Of a stretch of 7,603 bases of DNA, positions 6,295 through 7,603 are shown in pieces (position 1 is the first letter of the stretch; every line of letters starts with the position of its first letter). Origin of the DNA: Hyphomonas sp. (lineage in GTDB: Bacteria > Pseudomonadota > Alphaproteobacteria > Caulobacterales > Hyphomonadaceae). The stretch spans positions 1 through 7,603 of the forward strand of contig JANSXJ010000171.1 of the NCBI GenBank assembly GCA_024743015.1, read 5' to 3'. Below the pieces are notes generated by a model, which worked only from the letters and a program-made list of their open reading frames with translations, did not search any database and had not been told where the DNA came from. A program made the position numbers and the translations under genes.

Positions 6295-6452
6295 GAGGTT
6301 GTGTGAAAACTCATGGCGCTGTCGAAGTCGTAGAACGGTGTTGCCTAGATAAGAAAACGGCGACCGTTGTGGGGTATGTATTTCCGGCCTGTGCACGGGA
6401 GAGGAATGGTATTGCCATGCTCCCCGCTGAAGCCGAGTTTTCACACAGCCTC
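6295..6452. mobile_element. MITE-like element, 158 bp
   Basis: Inverted termini GAGGTTGTGTGAAAACTC (6295-6312) and its counterpart at 6435-6452 match at 17 of 18 positions. Both sides are flanked by the direct tetranucleotide CGGA (6291-6294 and 6453-6456), as a target duplication would be. The interior is too short for a transposase and no convincing gene is seen. It is probably a non-autonomous element moved by a related IS, or an IS reduced by internal deletion. It abuts the end of repeat copy B. The terminal sequence reminds me of IS1182/IS5-type ends, but I cannot verify this. Confidence 0.6.
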
Positions 6453-6620
6453 CGGACGAAGCGGGCCTCTATTGGTCATGGTTCAACGGCTGCTTCCAGA
6501 CTAGCGTTGTTGCGTTGCCCCGAGTCACTTCTCGTTTGGGGCTTCGGCCGATCCTGTAACTCACCTTGGATTCATCTGAACGTCACAGATAGCCGATATT
6601 GACCAAGTGCTTGCTTTGAG
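6453..6620. other. Non-coding stretch after the MITE-like element
   Basis: I see no gene. A bulged hairpin, CCCCGAG (6518-6524) with CTCG-TTT-GGGG (6531-6541), is the only structure noticed, and it has no T run. Confidence 0.4.
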
Positions 6621-6895
6621 ATGAGCAAAGACGTGGCGCGCAGCAATGATTTTTGTGGTCAGTTAAAGCTTGGGCGATTTTGAGCGCTTCGTCTTTGACA
6701 GTGATGGCGAACTCGACCGTATCGCCTGCATTACCCGGCATAGCAAAAACGTTTGAGGATGTGGGTCGGATTGACCTATTTGCGGGGCTGGTTGTGTCGC
6801 TCCCGGCCCTGTCAGTGCTCATCACCGCTGGTCTCGCGGGATGGCTTACGGATCGTTTCAACCGAAAGCACTTTTCGGTCGAGCCCGCTTACTAA
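6621..6895 (+). pseudogene. MFS transporter, 5' stump
   Basis: Only the first two membrane helices of a major facilitator transporter remain. From 6653 the frame reads WSVKAWAILSASSLTVMANS, then TVSPALPGIAKTF (helix 1 and loop), then LFAGLVVSLPALSVLITAGL and AGWLTDRFNRK, where GWLTDRFNRK is the MFS motif A loop between helices 2 and 3. The match ends at about 6872 and a stop follows at 6893-6895; about 320 residues are missing. The frame has a stop at 6647-6649. An ATG at 6621 (MSKDVARSNDF) would join it if one T had been lost from the T run at 6650-6654, which suggests a frameshift as well as a truncation. The substrate is unknown. It meets the end of the LysE pseudogene on the opposite strand. 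Confidence 0.7.
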
Positions 6896-7328
6896 ACCCG
6901 CGCTGCAAGCAAGCGGAAACCGACTGCGCCAAAGACAAGTCCGAATATCCGTTCAATCCACCGTCCCGTAAGCGCACATCCACGTCGGACGGGCGCGGAG
7001 TAGAACAGGAAGCCATATCCGATAAAGACTGCAGCAGAGGTTAATGATAGTGCGGCGAAGACACCGATATCACTGACCAAGGCGTGCCCGGCGGCAGAGT
7101 GACGGCAAATACCGCAAGCGAGTACAGGTTAGCCTTGGGATTTGCGAGATGGATTACCAGGCCGCGCAAAAACAACCGCCGGGTTGGAACTGCATTCTTA
7201 GTAGCCGCCAGTGGAGGAATGGTGCTTTTGAGACCTTTGTATCCGAACCAGATGAGGCAAATGGCGCGGCCAATGCGAAGCGCTTCTGCAACCCACGTGT
7301 GTGAGAGCTGATACCCCGGGCGAAGCCG
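6892..7328 (-). pseudogene. LysE/RhtB-family exporter, frameshifted and N-terminally eroded
   Basis: Read on the minus strand from about 7295, one frame gives TWVAEALRIGRAICLIWFGY, then KGLKSTIPPLAATKN and RRLFLRGLVIHLANPKANLY, the conserved middle of LysE-family amino-acid exporters (LIWLG..., then GL..NL.NPK). A second frame, shifted by one missing base near 7080, continues VSDIGVFAALSLTSAAVFIG and ends RWIERIFGLVFGAVGFRLLA up to TAG at 6892-6894. The intact family has about 205 residues. Here about 135 are recognisable in two frames, and the first 60 or so are missing or scrambled. Another frame just upstream reads AALGVTASPGVSALT, which may be a remnant of the N-terminal SPG segment. It is not expected to make a working transporter. 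Confidence 0.72.
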
Positions 7329-7415
7329 TCACACCCAAAGCCGCAGAATACCTTGAAAGTGCGTCCGAAAATTTCAAAGCGACGTTTTCGATCGCGGGAG
7401 CGATATTCGAACACT

Positions 7416-7574
7416 TTAGCCACCTTCATCCAGATTCATGAAGGTCAAGGTTCCTCCCGCCTGTTCAATTAGCGCGTTGTATCGTTGGGCATCGTCCTTA
7501 AAGAACTCACCGCGGAATGCAAAGACGGGCCGTGAACGTCCCGGCACCTTGTTCGAACTCGATATCTCCGCCAT
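7416..7574 (-). CDS. Possible small ORF overlapping the kinase end
   Basis: On the minus strand an ATG at 7574 opens 52 codons in a different frame from the histidine kinase, reading MAEISSSNKVPG, then RPVFAFRGEFFKDDAQRYNA and ending TLTFMNLDEGG before TAA at 7416-7418. Its composition is protein-like (amphipathic, mixed charge). However, 68 bases overlap the kinase end, I see no good ribosome binding site, third-position GC is only moderate, and I recognise no family. It may be an overlapping small gene, an eroded C-terminus of another protein, or chance. Confidence 0.25.
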   Translation of the reverse strand: MAEISSSNKVPGRSRPVFAFRGEFFKDDAQRYNALIEQAGGTLTFMNLDEGG

Positions 7575-7603
7575 GTGCCTTGGCCACCTGATCGACGATG
7601 GCC
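7507..7603 (-). CDS. Sensor histidine kinase, C-terminal end (partial)
   Basis: The last 31 codons of a two-component sensor kinase enter from the right edge. They read AIVDQVAKAHGGDIEFEQGA, then GTFTARLCIPR and TGA at 7507-7509. This is the end of the HATPase_c ATP-binding domain: the LAIV...AHGG helix after the G1/F boxes, then the G2-like GAGTFTARL. The rest of the gene, including sensor and phosphorylated histidine, is outside the window, so its signal and its response-regulator partner cannot be seen. Confidence 0.82.
   Translation of the reverse strand, partial: AIVDQVAKAHGGDIEFEQGAGTFTARLCIPR

Noticed and set aside
6279..6602. A 107-codon plus-strand frame across the MITE-like element
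   Set aside because: It begins in the hairpin of repeat copy B, crosses both element ends, and has no domain or ribosome binding site. Chance opening of repeat DNA explains it.
7154..7429. A 91-codon minus-strand frame through the LysE remnant
   Set aside because: The LysE-like residues are in other frames; this frame gives only F-, C- and R-rich sequence.
7253..7435. A plus-strand frame whose later part reads EAVTPKAAEYLESASENFKA, fairly protein-like
   Set aside because: It has no clear start, its first third is antisense to the LysE remnant, and I recognise no family. It might be a trace of another gene's 3' end, but the support is too weak to annotate.

Overview
The window looks like accessory chromosomal DNA from a GC-rich alphaproteobacterium. 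The gene families (LysR, TetR, azoreductase, a DUF6152-like/DUF6644-like pair, an IS5-type transposase), the codon use and an apparently leaderless regulator start all fit that group. I cannot name a genus from this sequence alone; a Caulobacterales/Hyphomonadaceae or Sphingomonadales-like host is a guess.

Left part (1-3750): a LysR-type regulator on the minus strand (145-993) faces away from a gene for a secreted beta-propeller (YncE/lactonase-like) protein starting with GTG at 1117. The propeller gene is broken by an IS5-family insertion sequence of about 1283 bp (1970-3252). The IS has perfect 18-bp terminal inverted repeats and an intact DDE transposase, and the propeller frame resumes at 3253 and ends at 3750. 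The 123-bp lysR/propeller gap holds two palindromes, one of which encloses the lysR ribosome binding site.

Middle part (3751-6184): a Tat-exported DUF6152-like protein (3804-4283) overlaps a four-helix DUF6644-like membrane protein (4271-4705). They were probably part of an envelope cluster with the propeller gene. A convergent gap follows, then a TetR repressor (4930-5484, minus) divergent from an FMN-dependent NADH:quinone/azoreductase-like enzyme (5555-6184). The 70-bp tetR/azoreductase gap is an almost symmetric control region: two inverted 15-bp operator copies flank two inverted promoters, and the tetR start codon lies inside one operator.

Right part (6185-7603): eroded DNA. It holds the second copy of a 42-bp dispersed repeat (the first is at 4811-4852), a 158-bp MITE-like element with 17/18 terminal inverted repeats and a CGGA target duplication immediately after that repeat, the 5' stump of an MFS transporter, a frameshifted LysE-family exporter pseudogene on the minus strand, and the last 31 codons of a sensor histidine kinase running off the right edge. 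I found no CRISPR array, tRNA or rRNA. No wholly new system is evident; the best leads are the symmetric TetR control region, the MITE-like element beside the repeat, and the IS-broken envelope cluster.
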